From Hoskinsella mucinilytica (GTDB lineage Bacteria; Bacillota_I; Bacilli_A; Erysipelotrichales; Erysipelotrichaceae): DNA of 64,000 nucleotides. The first letter of the stretch is position 1. Each line of letters starts with the position of its first letter. Positions 43,335 through 50,824 of the stretch are shown here, in pieces. Location: the NCBI RefSeq assembly GCF_045223415.1, contig NZ_JBEQZJ010000006.1:33797-97796 (forward strand). The letters are read 5' to 3'. The notes beneath the pieces were generated by a model, which saw only the letters and a program-made list of their open reading frames with translations, ran no database searches and was not told where the DNA came from. The position numbers and the translations under genes were made by a program.

Positions 43335-44009
43335 ATGAAAAAATATCAAAATCGTCAGTACGCAGTCTTAGGTTTGGGAATCTTTGGTTCTACCGTTGCG
43401 AAAACATTAAGTAGATACAATGCAGAAGTCATTGCAGTAGATATTGATCCGAAATGTGTCAATCGAATGGCTGATGTCGTAACGCAAGCGATGCAGTGTG
43501 ATATCACAGATATCGATCAACTAAGAGCTGCCGGAATTCAAGATTGTGATGTGGCGGTTGTTAGTATGGGCAATCACTTGGAACAAAGTGTGATGGCAAT
43601 CATCAACTTAAAAGAGTTGGGCATTCCTTATATTGTAGCGAAAGCAAAAAATAAACGCTATATGCAGATTTTCTCAAAGATTGGTGCCAATAAAGTAGTT
43701 CGTCCGGAAAAAGAAATGGGTGAACAGGTCGCCAAGGGTATTTTAGGAAAGAATATCATTGATATTATTGATTTAGATAGCGAATATAGTGTTGTGGAAA
43801 TACCTACACCAAAAGAATGGGTCGGTAAATCCTTGATTGAATTAAATCTGAGAAGAAAATATGGCATCAATGTTGTAGGAATACGTAATCATGTGACAGG
43901 AGATCTGAATGTCTGTCCTGATGCCGAGTGTAAGATTGAACGTGATGATCATATGGTCGTTATCGCTGATGGAGATACCATTAATAAATTTGATAACATG
44001 ATTGATTAG
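43335..44009 (+). CDS. TrkA/KtrA-type RCK regulatory subunit of potassium uptake
   Basis: 224 residues: RCK_N Rossmann domain (GLGIFGSTVAKTLSRYNAEV, aspartate in VIAVDID) binding ATP/ADP or NAD(H), then RCK_C domain (about 140-220). It gates the neighbouring membrane subunit. It follows AAGAGGAGAGTAAG. The terminator comes immediately after its stop. Confidence 0.9.
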   Translation: MKKYQNRQYAVLGLGIFGSTVAKTLSRYNAEVIAVDIDPKCVNRMADVVTQAMQCDITDIDQLRAAGIQDCDVAVVSMGNHLEQSVMAIINLKELGIPYIVAKAKNKRYMQIFSKIGANKVVRPEKEMGEQVAKGILGKNIIDIIDLDSEYSVVEIPTPKEWVGKSLIELNLRRKYGINVVGIRNHVTGDLNVCPDAECKIERDDHMVVIADGDTINKFDNMID

Positions 44010-44035
44010 AGATACACATTTGTATCTCTTTTTTC
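44008..44035 (+). terminator. Terminator of the Trk operon
   Basis: AGAGATACA, loop CATT, TGTATCTCT, T tract. Confidence 0.9.
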
Positions 44036-44059
44036 ATATACTGGTAGAAAGGGGGATAA

Positions 44060-44383
44060 ATGCCTATGGTGGAAATCAAAAGATTACGCATTCAGGAACA
44101 AGATTTTATCGGTATTTATTTGAAGTTACCACGATATCCGATTCATTTGATCGTATCGACACATACCATATTAGCTAGTGATGCATTATCCATATCACAT
44201 TTTGAGGATGAGAATAAGGATACTGCCATCATGCTATGTCATTATTGTTATGGTTTTGATGGATTGCTCAATAGTGAAGTAAAAGGAATCAATCAAATAG
44301 CGAAACAAGCAGGAGTGAATGTTGGAATGAAAGCGAAAGAGGCGTTGATGCTTTGTGAAAATACGAAAGAAAAAAAGAGGTAG
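44060..44383 (+). CDS. yunC: YunC/DUF1805-family protein
   Basis: 107 residues. The VEIKRLRIQEQDFIGIYLKL start, LIVSTHTILASDALSI and GVNVGMKAKEALMLC near the end match the YunC/DUF1805 layout. Its function is unknown, and in Bacillus the gene is near yunB, as here. AAAGGGGG precedes ATG 44060. It overlaps yunB by 29 bp. Confidence 0.7.
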   Translation: MPMVEIKRLRIQEQDFIGIYLKLPRYPIHLIVSTHTILASDALSISHFEDENKDTAIMLCHYCYGFDGLLNSEVKGINQIAKQAGVNVGMKAKEALMLCENTKEKKR

Positions 44384-45032
44384 AAAGTGGAAATGGGCTT
44401 GTTGGCTCTTTGTGTTATGCATCGGCATATGGTTTTTGATTCATTCCTTTAATCAATCTGTAGAACCTCAGCTTCAAGCTATCGCAAAGCAACATACAGG
44501 ATTTGCCATCAATAATATCGTGAAAGAAGTACTAGCAGATATGGAATACGATAGCTCAGATTTCTTAAAGGTTGAACGTAACCAAGACCAACAAATAACC
44601 AGTGTAGAATATGATTCAAATAAATTAAATCAAATGCTGTATTCTGCATTGAATACGATTGATGCTTCTTTGCTTGCGGCGCAAGATGGAAAAAAGGATC
44701 CAAAAACCAAAGAAGTATTCTATGAAGATGGTATTTTATATGAAATCCCTTTGGGATATTTTACGAAGTCCTATTTGTTGTATGATCATGGCCCTAAGAT
44801 AAAGGTTCGAATGAAGATGTTAAATGATGTAACGGGTAATATCAAGACAGAGGCAAAAGCATATGGAATCAATAATACGTTGATCAAAATATCTTTGGTG
44901 GTCAATGTAGATGCACAGGTCATAACTTTTGTGGGTACGAGTGAATATCAGACTTCCATGGAGCTTCCTTTGGTCATTCAAGTAGTCAATGGAACTGTAC
45001 CTGATCTTGCTCCATATAGCCTTACCAATTGA
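44355..45032 (+). CDS. yunB: YunB-like sporulation-associated membrane protein
   Basis: 225 residues. A basic amino end (MKIRKKKRGRKWKW), one membrane helix (about 15-35), and an extracytoplasmic part with SVEPQLQAIAKQHTGFAINN and LIKISLVVNVDAQVITFVGT, characteristic of YunB, a sigma-E-controlled forespore/mother-cell membrane protein needed for spore formation in Bacillus. The start is GTG 44355 without a good ribosome site; coupling to yunC is likely. It suggests a spore-forming ancestry, although sporulation of this organism cannot be concluded from one gene. Confidence 0.72.
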   Translation: MKIRKKKRGRKWKWACWLFVLCIGIWFLIHSFNQSVEPQLQAIAKQHTGFAINNIVKEVLADMEYDSSDFLKVERNQDQQITSVEYDSNKLNQMLYSALNTIDASLLAAQDGKKDPKTKEVFYEDGILYEIPLGYFTKSYLLYDHGPKIKVRMKMLNDVTGNIKTEAKAYGINNTLIKISLVVNVDAQVITFVGTSEYQTSMELPLVIQVVNGTVPDLAPYSLTN

Positions 45033-45044
45033 CTTGCTAGATGA

Positions 45045-45090
45045 TTCACAAAATGTGCGAAACTGTTGGACATCCAACAAGTTTTGTGAA
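45045..45090. repeat. 46-bp nested inverted repeat before nhaC, with a Crp/Fnr-type palindrome
   Basis: Outer arms TTCACAAAA (45045-45053) and TTTTGTGAA (45082-45090) are perfectly complementary. Inside is the palindrome TGTTGGACATCCAACA (45064-45079), perfect, and of the form TGTTG-N6-CAACA, the 16-bp spacing of Crp/Fnr sites. There is no T tract, so it is not a normal terminator. A promoter TTGTGA (45084-45089)-17-TATGGA (45107-45112) follows directly. Confidence 0.6.
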
Positions 45091-45136
45091 AAGGGTAGTG
45101 TTATCATATGGATGGTAAAGGAAAGCTGGTGAAATC

Positions 45137-46600
45137 ATGAAAGAGGAGGAACATGCATCTTTAAGGTTTTATATGAGTCAATATTTCTCTATGCTTCCAA
45201 TCCTACTTTATGTATTGCTGAGTGCGATCATCATGATCGGTTTTCATTATTATGCCATGAAAGCCTTGATTTTGGCTGCGATCATCTCTTTATTCTTTGG
45301 TTTTATATTATGTAAAAACAAAAAAGAATACTGGAATGCGATCGTTCGTGGTTTAGCACAATATGGAAATGCACGATTGATTTTGATTTTTATGGTCATC
45401 GGTATATTCTCCAAAGTATTGGTAGATGGCAATATCGGCGGAGGTTTTATATGGCTTAGCTTACAACTAGGTTTGCATGGCGGTGCCTTTGTGGTCTTTA
45501 CTTTTTTAGGATGTAGCATCATCTCCATGGGAGCTGGGGCACCCATAGCGGCATTGTTAGCGGTCATACCGATCTTCTATCCAGCAGGTGTGATGTTAGG
45601 AGCTGATCCGACAGTCATCACAGGAGCGATGTTGAGCGGGATTTTCTTTGGTGATGCTTTATCGCCAAGTTCCCAAGTCATCCATACAACGATTGCTTCT
45701 CAACATGATAAAACAACAGGAGAAAGTGCCAAACTACTTGAAACAATGAAAGAACGCTTGGGATATATCTTATTTGCCGGATGTTTGTCAATGATTCTAT
45801 TTTATCTATTTGGTGGATCGACATCTTCGATCACAAATGTTAAGGAGTTAAGCGAGCTGGCAAATGTTCAAGGATTATGGATGCTCATTCCGATTGCTAT
45901 TTTATTGTTACTATGCTTTCGTACCAGTGACTTATTTATTGGCGTATCTTTTGGCATTTTAAGCGGTATCGCAGTTGGATTATGTTTTGGTGTATTTCAA
46001 TTACAGGATTTGTTTTATCTGGATCCAATTGGGGCGCAAATGCATGGTATTTTCATAGATGGGATTTATCAGGTGATAGATATCATCCTTTCTACGATAT
46101 TGCTTTATGGATTAATACAAGTCGCAGTAGAAGGAGGTATGATGCATGTATGTTGTAACTTTGTAACCTCTTGTCGTATGAGCAAGACAAGAAAAGGCGC
46201 AGAGAGCATCATTGCCTTAGGAGTCGGTATCGTTAATGTATTATTGGCAGGGTGTGTATTGCCATCCATCTTAATGTTTAAGGATGTAGCGGATGAGGTT
46301 GGACAAAAAGCAGATATTCCACCTAGTAGACGATGTATCCTATTGACCGCAATGACAACGAATATCACCGCAATCATCCCCATCAATTCAGCCTTTGTGA
46401 TGGGTGCGGTAACTGTGATTCAAGAGCTTTCGTCCAAAAATGCAATGTTACCGATCGTTGGTCCATTTAAAATCTTTTTATCATCTTATTATTGTCTGAT
46501 TCTTACCTTTATATGTATTGGGTGGGTAGTGTTTGGATTAGGTAGATCTCATGAAAAAGTAAAACATTCACGTCATGATAAATACGCAAAGGAGTGGTAA
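45137..46600 (+). CDS. NhaC-type Na+/H+ (or malate-Na+/lactate) antiporter
   Basis: 487 residues, about 12 membrane helices. NhaC family features: LGCSIISMGAGAPIAALLAVIPIF and SGIFFGDALSPSSQVIHTTI, with conserved ion-binding acids. The family includes malate/Na+-lactate antiporters (MleN), so the substrate could be organic acid plus Na+. It overlaps no gene; trxB-like ATG follows 2 bp after the stop, so it belongs to the four-gene redox operon. Start follows GGTGA. Confidence 0.85.
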   Translation: MKEEEHASLRFYMSQYFSMLPILLYVLLSAIIMIGFHYYAMKALILAAIISLFFGFILCKNKKEYWNAIVRGLAQYGNARLILIFMVIGIFSKVLVDGNIGGGFIWLSLQLGLHGGAFVVFTFLGCSIISMGAGAPIAALLAVIPIFYPAGVMLGADPTVITGAMLSGIFFGDALSPSSQVIHTTIASQHDKTTGESAKLLETMKERLGYILFAGCLSMILFYLFGGSTSSITNVKELSELANVQGLWMLIPIAILLLLCFRTSDLFIGVSFGILSGIAVGLCFGVFQLQDLFYLDPIGAQMHGIFIDGIYQVIDIILSTILLYGLIQVAVEGGMMHVCCNFVTSCRMSKTRKGAESIIALGVGIVNVLLAGCVLPSILMFKDVADEVGQKADIPPSRRCILLTAMTTNITAIIPINSAFVMGAVTVIQELSSKNAMLPIVGPFKIFLSSYYCLILTFICIGWVVFGLGRSHEKVKHSRHDKYAKEW

Positions 46601-46602
46601 AT

Positions 46603-47772
46603 ATGAGTGAAATGTATGATGTCGTTATCATTGGTGGAGGACCTGCAGGTTTGGCCGCAGCCATTTATGTTGGAAGAGCACAGCGGAAAACGCTTCTAAT
46701 TGAAAAAGGAAGCTATGGTGGAAGAATCAATGATACAAGAGAAATTCGAAATTATCCGGGAGTCATATCAGATAGTGGTGCAGGATTGATGGAAAAGTTT
46801 AAAGCACATGCTCAAAGCTATCCAACCAATGAATGGAAACGAACAACAGTAACAGGTATCGTGAAACAAGAGGATGGAAGCTTTCTTGTTCAGACAAAAC
46901 GACGTGGAGATTTTTTGACACATTGCATCATTCTAGATACTGGCACAAAGCCTAGAATGTTAGGTATTCCAGGCGAATTAGAATTCGCAGGACATGGTGT
47001 TGCGTATTGTGCAACTTGTGATGCTGAATTTTTCAAAGGAAAAGATATCTATGTGTTAGGTGCAGGAGATCAAGCAATTGAAGAAGCTGATTATTTGACA
47101 GGTTTTGCGAACAAGGTAACCATCATTGTACTTCATGAAGAAGGCCATTTAGATTGTAATGAGGTGGCGGCACAAACTGCATATCAAAATCCTAAGATTG
47201 ATTTTGTATGGAATTCAACGCTTCAAGAAATCAAAGGGGATGAAGAGGTTACCTCACTTGTAATCAAAAATGTTGTGGATCAAACGATTCAAGAGGTCAA
47301 AGCAGATGGTATCTTCTTCTTTGTCGGTATGGTTCCCCAAACCGAGCTAGTTCAAGATTTGCTTGCATGTGATGATAAGGGATACATCCTGGTTAATGAG
47401 AAAAAAGAAACTAATATAGCGGGTATCTATGCAATTGGAGATTGTACACAAACCTTTTTAAGGCAAGTGGTAACGTCTGCAGCGGATGGTGCAATTGCGG
47501 CAACAGCAAGTGAGCGTTATGTGAAAGAAAAGAAACAAATAGATGCGATATTGACACCGGATAGCGGTAAGGTTGCTTTCTTATTCTATCAGCCTTATGA
47601 GAATGAGCAAATAGAGAAAATGTCTATGAAAGAAGAACAATTAAAGGATACCTATCGTGTCATACGTCAGGATATTACCAGACAGACATTGTTATATGAT
47701 CGATTAAATATCAAGGCATCTCCAGCAATTGCCTATTATGAAAATGGCAAGCTGATGAAGATAGAAAACTAA
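46603..47772 (+). CDS. TrxB-like FAD/NAD(P) oxidoreductase with degenerate thioredoxin-fold tail
   Basis: 389 residues. FAD motif IIGGGPAGLAAAIY, second Rossmann motif VLGAGDQAIEEA, redox pair CATC (Cys136, Cys139) as in thioredoxin reductase, and GIYAIGDCTQTFLRQV. It lacks a GxGxxA-type strict NADPH signature (GAGDQA). The carboxyl extension (about 312-389) folds like thioredoxin by pattern (VAFLFYQPYENEQ at the active-site position; SPAIAYYENGK at the cis-Pro loop), but without CxxC. So the flavoprotein may reduce the thioredoxin domain of the next protein. ATG 46603 is set by AAAGGAG. Confidence 0.83.
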   Translation: MSEMYDVVIIGGGPAGLAAAIYVGRAQRKTLLIEKGSYGGRINDTREIRNYPGVISDSGAGLMEKFKAHAQSYPTNEWKRTTVTGIVKQEDGSFLVQTKRRGDFLTHCIILDTGTKPRMLGIPGELEFAGHGVAYCATCDAEFFKGKDIYVLGAGDQAIEEADYLTGFANKVTIIVLHEEGHLDCNEVAAQTAYQNPKIDFVWNSTLQEIKGDEEVTSLVIKNVVDQTIQEVKADGIFFFVGMVPQTELVQDLLACDDKGYILVNEKKETNIAGIYAIGDCTQTFLRQVVTSAADGAIAATASERYVKEKKQIDAILTPDSGKVAFLFYQPYENEQIEKMSMKEEQLKDTYRVIRQDITRQTLLYDRLNIKASPAIAYYENGKLMKIEN

Positions 47773-47789
47773 GAACGGAGGAATGAAAA

Positions 47790-49601
47790 ATGGGACAACC
47801 AAGTGTATTCCCACATGGAGTAACAGTTTATGATCCAGAGAAATGCTGGAATGGGTATACCATCGTACCACTGATCAATGATGGTGTATTGTTGTTTGAT
47901 ATGAATGGGAATGAAATCAGAAGATGGAATATGCATGCAATGCCACCGAAGTTATTACCTGGAGGCTATGTCATGGGTCTATCAGGTTATCGCCATCCGG
48001 ATTATGGTATGCAAGATGGTGTTAATCTGATCGAAATTGATTATGATGGAAATATCGTTTGGGAATTTGATCATTTTGAAGAAATCAATGACCCAGGTAG
48101 AGATCATCGCTTTATGGCACGTCAGCATCATGATTATCAAAGAGAGGGAAACCCGGTTGGTTATTATGTTCCAGGCATGGACGCAAAACCTTTATCAGGA
48201 AATACCTTGATCTTGGTACATCAGACGATACATCAACCTATGATATCAGATAAAAAGCTTTTAGATGATTGTATGATAGAGGTTGATTGGGAAGGAAACA
48301 TTTTATGGAAATGGTCTATATCAGATCATTTTGAGGAATTGGGCTTTGATGAGGCAGCATTGAATATTCTTGCTAGAGATCCAAATATGAGATCTTCTGA
48401 TGGTGGTATCGGTGATTATTTACATGTAAACTGTATGAGTTATCTTGGTGAAAATAAGTGGTATGATCAAGGCGATGAACGATTTAAACCGGATAATATT
48501 ATCTTTGATTGTAGAGAAGCTAATATTCTGGCAATTTTAGATAAGGAAAGTGGTAAGATCGTTTGGAAGATCGGTCCTGATTTTAATGCCACTCCTGAAT
48601 TGAAAAAACTAGGATGGATCATTGGACAGCACCATTTTCATATGATTCCTAAAGGTCTTCCAGGGGAAGGAAATCTCTTGGTATTTGATAATGGTGGTTG
48701 GGCAGGTTATGGAACACCAAATCCCGGTTCACGAAATGGTAGTAAAAATGCACAACGTGATTATAGTCGAGTGCTTGAATTTGATCCGATAACGCTAGAA
48801 GTTGTATGGAAATTGACACCAAAAGAATTAGGACATGCTATTCCAACAGATGCAAGTAAGTTTTATAGTCCTTATGTTTCCAGTGCACAACGCTTACCTA
48901 ATGGAAATACGCTCGTGACAGAAGGCAGCGATGGTCGTATAATAGAGGTAAGTAGAGAACATGAAATTGTATGGGAATGGATTTCTCCTTACTATAGTCA
49001 TAATGAAACAGGACCAAAAAACAATATGATCTATCGTGCTTATCGTTATCCATACAGCTATGTTCCTCAAGAGCCACAACCTAAAGAGGTAGCCATCCCT
49101 CGTATTGACAATACCACCTATCGTGTGGCAAATGCAGGCGCTCTTGGCGCAAAGACAGTGATTGATGTAGAAGGTACCCTTCCTTATTATCAGGATGTAG
49201 CCTTATGTGTCGCCACAGATGATGAGGAAGATATGACCAAACGAGAAAAGCTATTCACCATAGATCATAGCCTATTTGAACCAATCACCAGTATCAGAGC
49301 ATTTGATGAACAAGTCTTACAAGCTACAGATAAGCCGGTATTGGTATTGTTTGGCGCAGAGCGTTGCGTACATTGTAAAGCCCTTCATCCTGTATTGGAA
49401 GAGGCATTGAATGAAGAATTCCATGGAAGTTTCCATATCTACTATGTCAATGTTGATGAATGTAAAGATTTGGTAACAGCATATCATGTACAAGGCATTC
49501 CTGTTGTGGCATTATTCAAAGCAGGAAAAGAACTACAGCGCTTTAACGGAGAAAAAGACTATGATGATGTCTGTGATTTTTTAGATCAGGCTTTGATATA
49601 A
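47790..49601 (+). CDS. Cytoplasmic arylsulfotransferase (ASST)-like beta-propeller fused to thioredoxin
   Basis: 603 residues, no signal peptide. Residues about 1-480 form an ASST-like propeller: repeated xxGNxxWxW/xxGxxVW blades (EIDYDGNIVWEFDHFEE; EVDWEGNILWKWSI; GKIVWKIG; LEVVWKLT; EIVWEW), and conserved histidines near ARQHHDY and GQHHFHMIP, the region that carries catalytic His in ASST. The end (about 498-603) is a thioredoxin domain with CVHC (Cys526, Cys529), VNVDECKDL and GIPVVALFKAG. ASSTs move sulfate between phenols and are usually periplasmic; a cytosolic ASST with a thioredoxin tail is unusual. It is in operon with a TrxB-like protein, so the tail probably receives electrons. Confidence 0.8.
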   Translation: MGQPSVFPHGVTVYDPEKCWNGYTIVPLINDGVLLFDMNGNEIRRWNMHAMPPKLLPGGYVMGLSGYRHPDYGMQDGVNLIEIDYDGNIVWEFDHFEEINDPGRDHRFMARQHHDYQREGNPVGYYVPGMDAKPLSGNTLILVHQTIHQPMISDKKLLDDCMIEVDWEGNILWKWSISDHFEELGFDEAALNILARDPNMRSSDGGIGDYLHVNCMSYLGENKWYDQGDERFKPDNIIFDCREANILAILDKESGKIVWKIGPDFNATPELKKLGWIIGQHHFHMIPKGLPGEGNLLVFDNGGWAGYGTPNPGSRNGSKNAQRDYSRVLEFDPITLEVVWKLTPKELGHAIPTDASKFYSPYVSSAQRLPNGNTLVTEGSDGRIIEVSREHEIVWEWISPYYSHNETGPKNNMIYRAYRYPYSYVPQEPQPKEVAIPRIDNTTYRVANAGALGAKTVIDVEGTLPYYQDVALCVATDDEEDMTKREKLFTIDHSLFEPITSIRAFDEQVLQATDKPVLVLFGAERCVHCKALHPVLEEALNEEFHGSFHIYYVNVDECKDLVTAYHVQGIPVVALFKAGKELQRFNGEKDYDDVCDFLDQALI

Positions 49602-49619
49602 ACGTTAGGAGGTATTCTT

Positions 49620-50279
49620 TTGGAAACAGATTGTAACATTCACCAAGCACCATTTGTATATCGTTGTCTACATCATCCCATTTATGCAGAACAGCTTCGT
49701 TATGAAACTTATAAAACTGCTGCCGTTTTATGTCCGGTTCACACACCGATAGAAGCGTTTGGGTTCGTTGTAGATGGCTGTTTAAAAGCTGAGAAATATA
49801 CAGTGAATGGCAATGAACTTTGTTGTGCCTATTTTGAAGATTATGATGTGTTTCCGGAATTGTTGTATTTTACAGGAAAAAAAGAATATACCTATACGTT
49901 AATTGCAGTGAAAAAAACAGAAGTAGCTTGGATGCCTGCTTCTGTTTTTGAGCATATGTTAAAAGAGGATACAGAAATGATGTACTCCTTTATGTTATAC
50001 CTATCAAAACGAGGTATGAAAAATCAAATGCTGTTAAATTGTCTACATTATCAGACAATCAAAGAACGCATCGCATTTTGGCTTCTTCATGTGAATCATA
50101 TGAAACAAGAGGAAAAGCTTCCTTTGCCTAAATCACAAACAATGTGGGCAAATACGCTTCATGTATCTAGATCATCTTTGAATCAAGAGCTCAAACATAT
50201 GGAACAGGATGGATATTTCAAAATAGAAGGTCATTCTTTAATTCTTTTAAATCAAGATGGATTAGAACAGCTTTTATAA
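49620..50279 (+). CDS. Crp/Fnr-family regulator, cysteine-rich, last gene of the redox operon
   Basis: 219 residues: an amino cNMP-binding-like domain (about 20-125) and a Crp-type helix-turn-helix (about 150-215: WANTLHVSRSSLNQELKHMEQDG). Cysteines 5, 16, 38, 54, 68 and 69 lie in the sensor half and could hold an Fe-S cluster or form disulfides; the spacing is not that of classical FNR. Translation begins at TTG 49620 after TAGGAGGT. A matching 16-bp palindrome precedes nhaC, suggesting it controls its own operon. Confidence 0.82.
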   Translation: METDCNIHQAPFVYRCLHHPIYAEQLRYETYKTAAVLCPVHTPIEAFGFVVDGCLKAEKYTVNGNELCCAYFEDYDVFPELLYFTGKKEYTYTLIAVKKTEVAWMPASVFEHMLKEDTEMMYSFMLYLSKRGMKNQMLLNCLHYQTIKERIAFWLLHVNHMKQEEKLPLPKSQTMWANTLHVSRSSLNQELKHMEQDGYFKIEGHSLILLNQDGLEQLL

Positions 50280-50365
50280 ATAAGAAATGATTTGATTTTG
50301 TAAGCTCATATCTCGAATATTAGATTGTTTTCATTGTTAAGTAAATATGATTTATTATTTAAAAT

Positions 50366-50408
50366 TAAATGCCGATAATCCTTTAAACTAAGGTTCATCG
50401 GCATTTTT
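50366..50408 (+). terminator. Terminator of the redox operon
   Basis: AATGCCGAT ... ATCGGCATTTTT with an inner CC/GG, about 90 bp after the Crp/Fnr gene. Confidence 0.85.
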
Positions 50409-50568
50409 CTGTATGGTGATGATATCAAAATCATAGTATGTATATTAAAGTTTCATAAAAAATTTGTGAATGATTGTAATTCATTTGATTCCCCCTACTT
50501 TAGATCATAATAAAAAAATGAAGAAATAAAAAAATTACGTATATAAGTAAGTAGGGAGGTACTTTGAA

Positions 50569-50679
50569 ATGGAAAAGCATTCCTATTTAGAGTGGAAAAG
50601 GAGTACATACCATGGATGCGACAGTCTCACTGATCGTAATCTTGATTCTAATCTGCGTAATTCTAAAAAGATAACGTAG
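50569..50679 (+). CDS. 36-codon ORF overlapping the 20-codon toxin-like ORF
   Basis: ATG to TAG, preceded by GTAGGGAGG. It begins MEKHSYLEWKRSTYHGCDSL, contains many charged residues and has no membrane helix. It contains, in another frame, the whole 20-codon ORF at 50612-50674 with its AAAAGGAG site. The arrangement recalls the mok/hok overlap, in which translating one frame permits translation of the other. It could also be incidental. The Shine-Dalgarno (AAGTAGGGAGG) can pair with CCCCCTACTT at about 50490-50500. Confidence 0.35.
   Translation: MEKHSYLEWKRSTYHGCDSLTDRNLDSNLRNSKKIT
50612..50674 (+). CDS. 20-codon hydrophobic peptide, candidate type I toxin
   Basis: The peptide MDATVSLIVILILICVILKR is one short membrane helix followed by Lys-Arg, the typical form of type I toxins and small membrane peptides. 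It has an AAAAGGAG site 8 bases before the ATG. It lies in a roughly 200-base region with no larger gene, between two terminators. No antisense promoter could be confirmed. Evidence is by pattern; a leader or a chance frame is possible. Confidence 0.45.
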   Translation: MDATVSLIVILILICVILKR

Positions 50680-50734
50680 AGATATGATGATAGAGATTCT
50701 GGATTGGTCCTTATCACTGTTCAGAAGTTCATGA

Positions 50735-50768
50735 ATGAAAACTTTTCCGTTCTTGGGAATTTTTAGGT
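50735..50768 (+). terminator. Weak plus-strand terminator after the small ORFs
   Basis: AAAACTTTTCC, loop GTTCTT, GGGAATTTTT: short stem with a bulge and a T tract, which would end a roughly 250-base small-ORF transcript. Confidence 0.35.
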
Positions 50769-50777
50769 TTACATAAC

Positions 50778-50814
50778 TAAAAAAGAAAGAATATAGGCTT
50801 TATACTCTTTCTTC
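50778..50814 (-). terminator. Terminator of nrdG-nrdD
   Basis: On the minus strand AAGAAAGA ... TCTTTCTT with a T tract, ten bases after the nrdD stop. Confidence 0.8.
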
Positions 50815-50824
50815 ATCAAATTTA

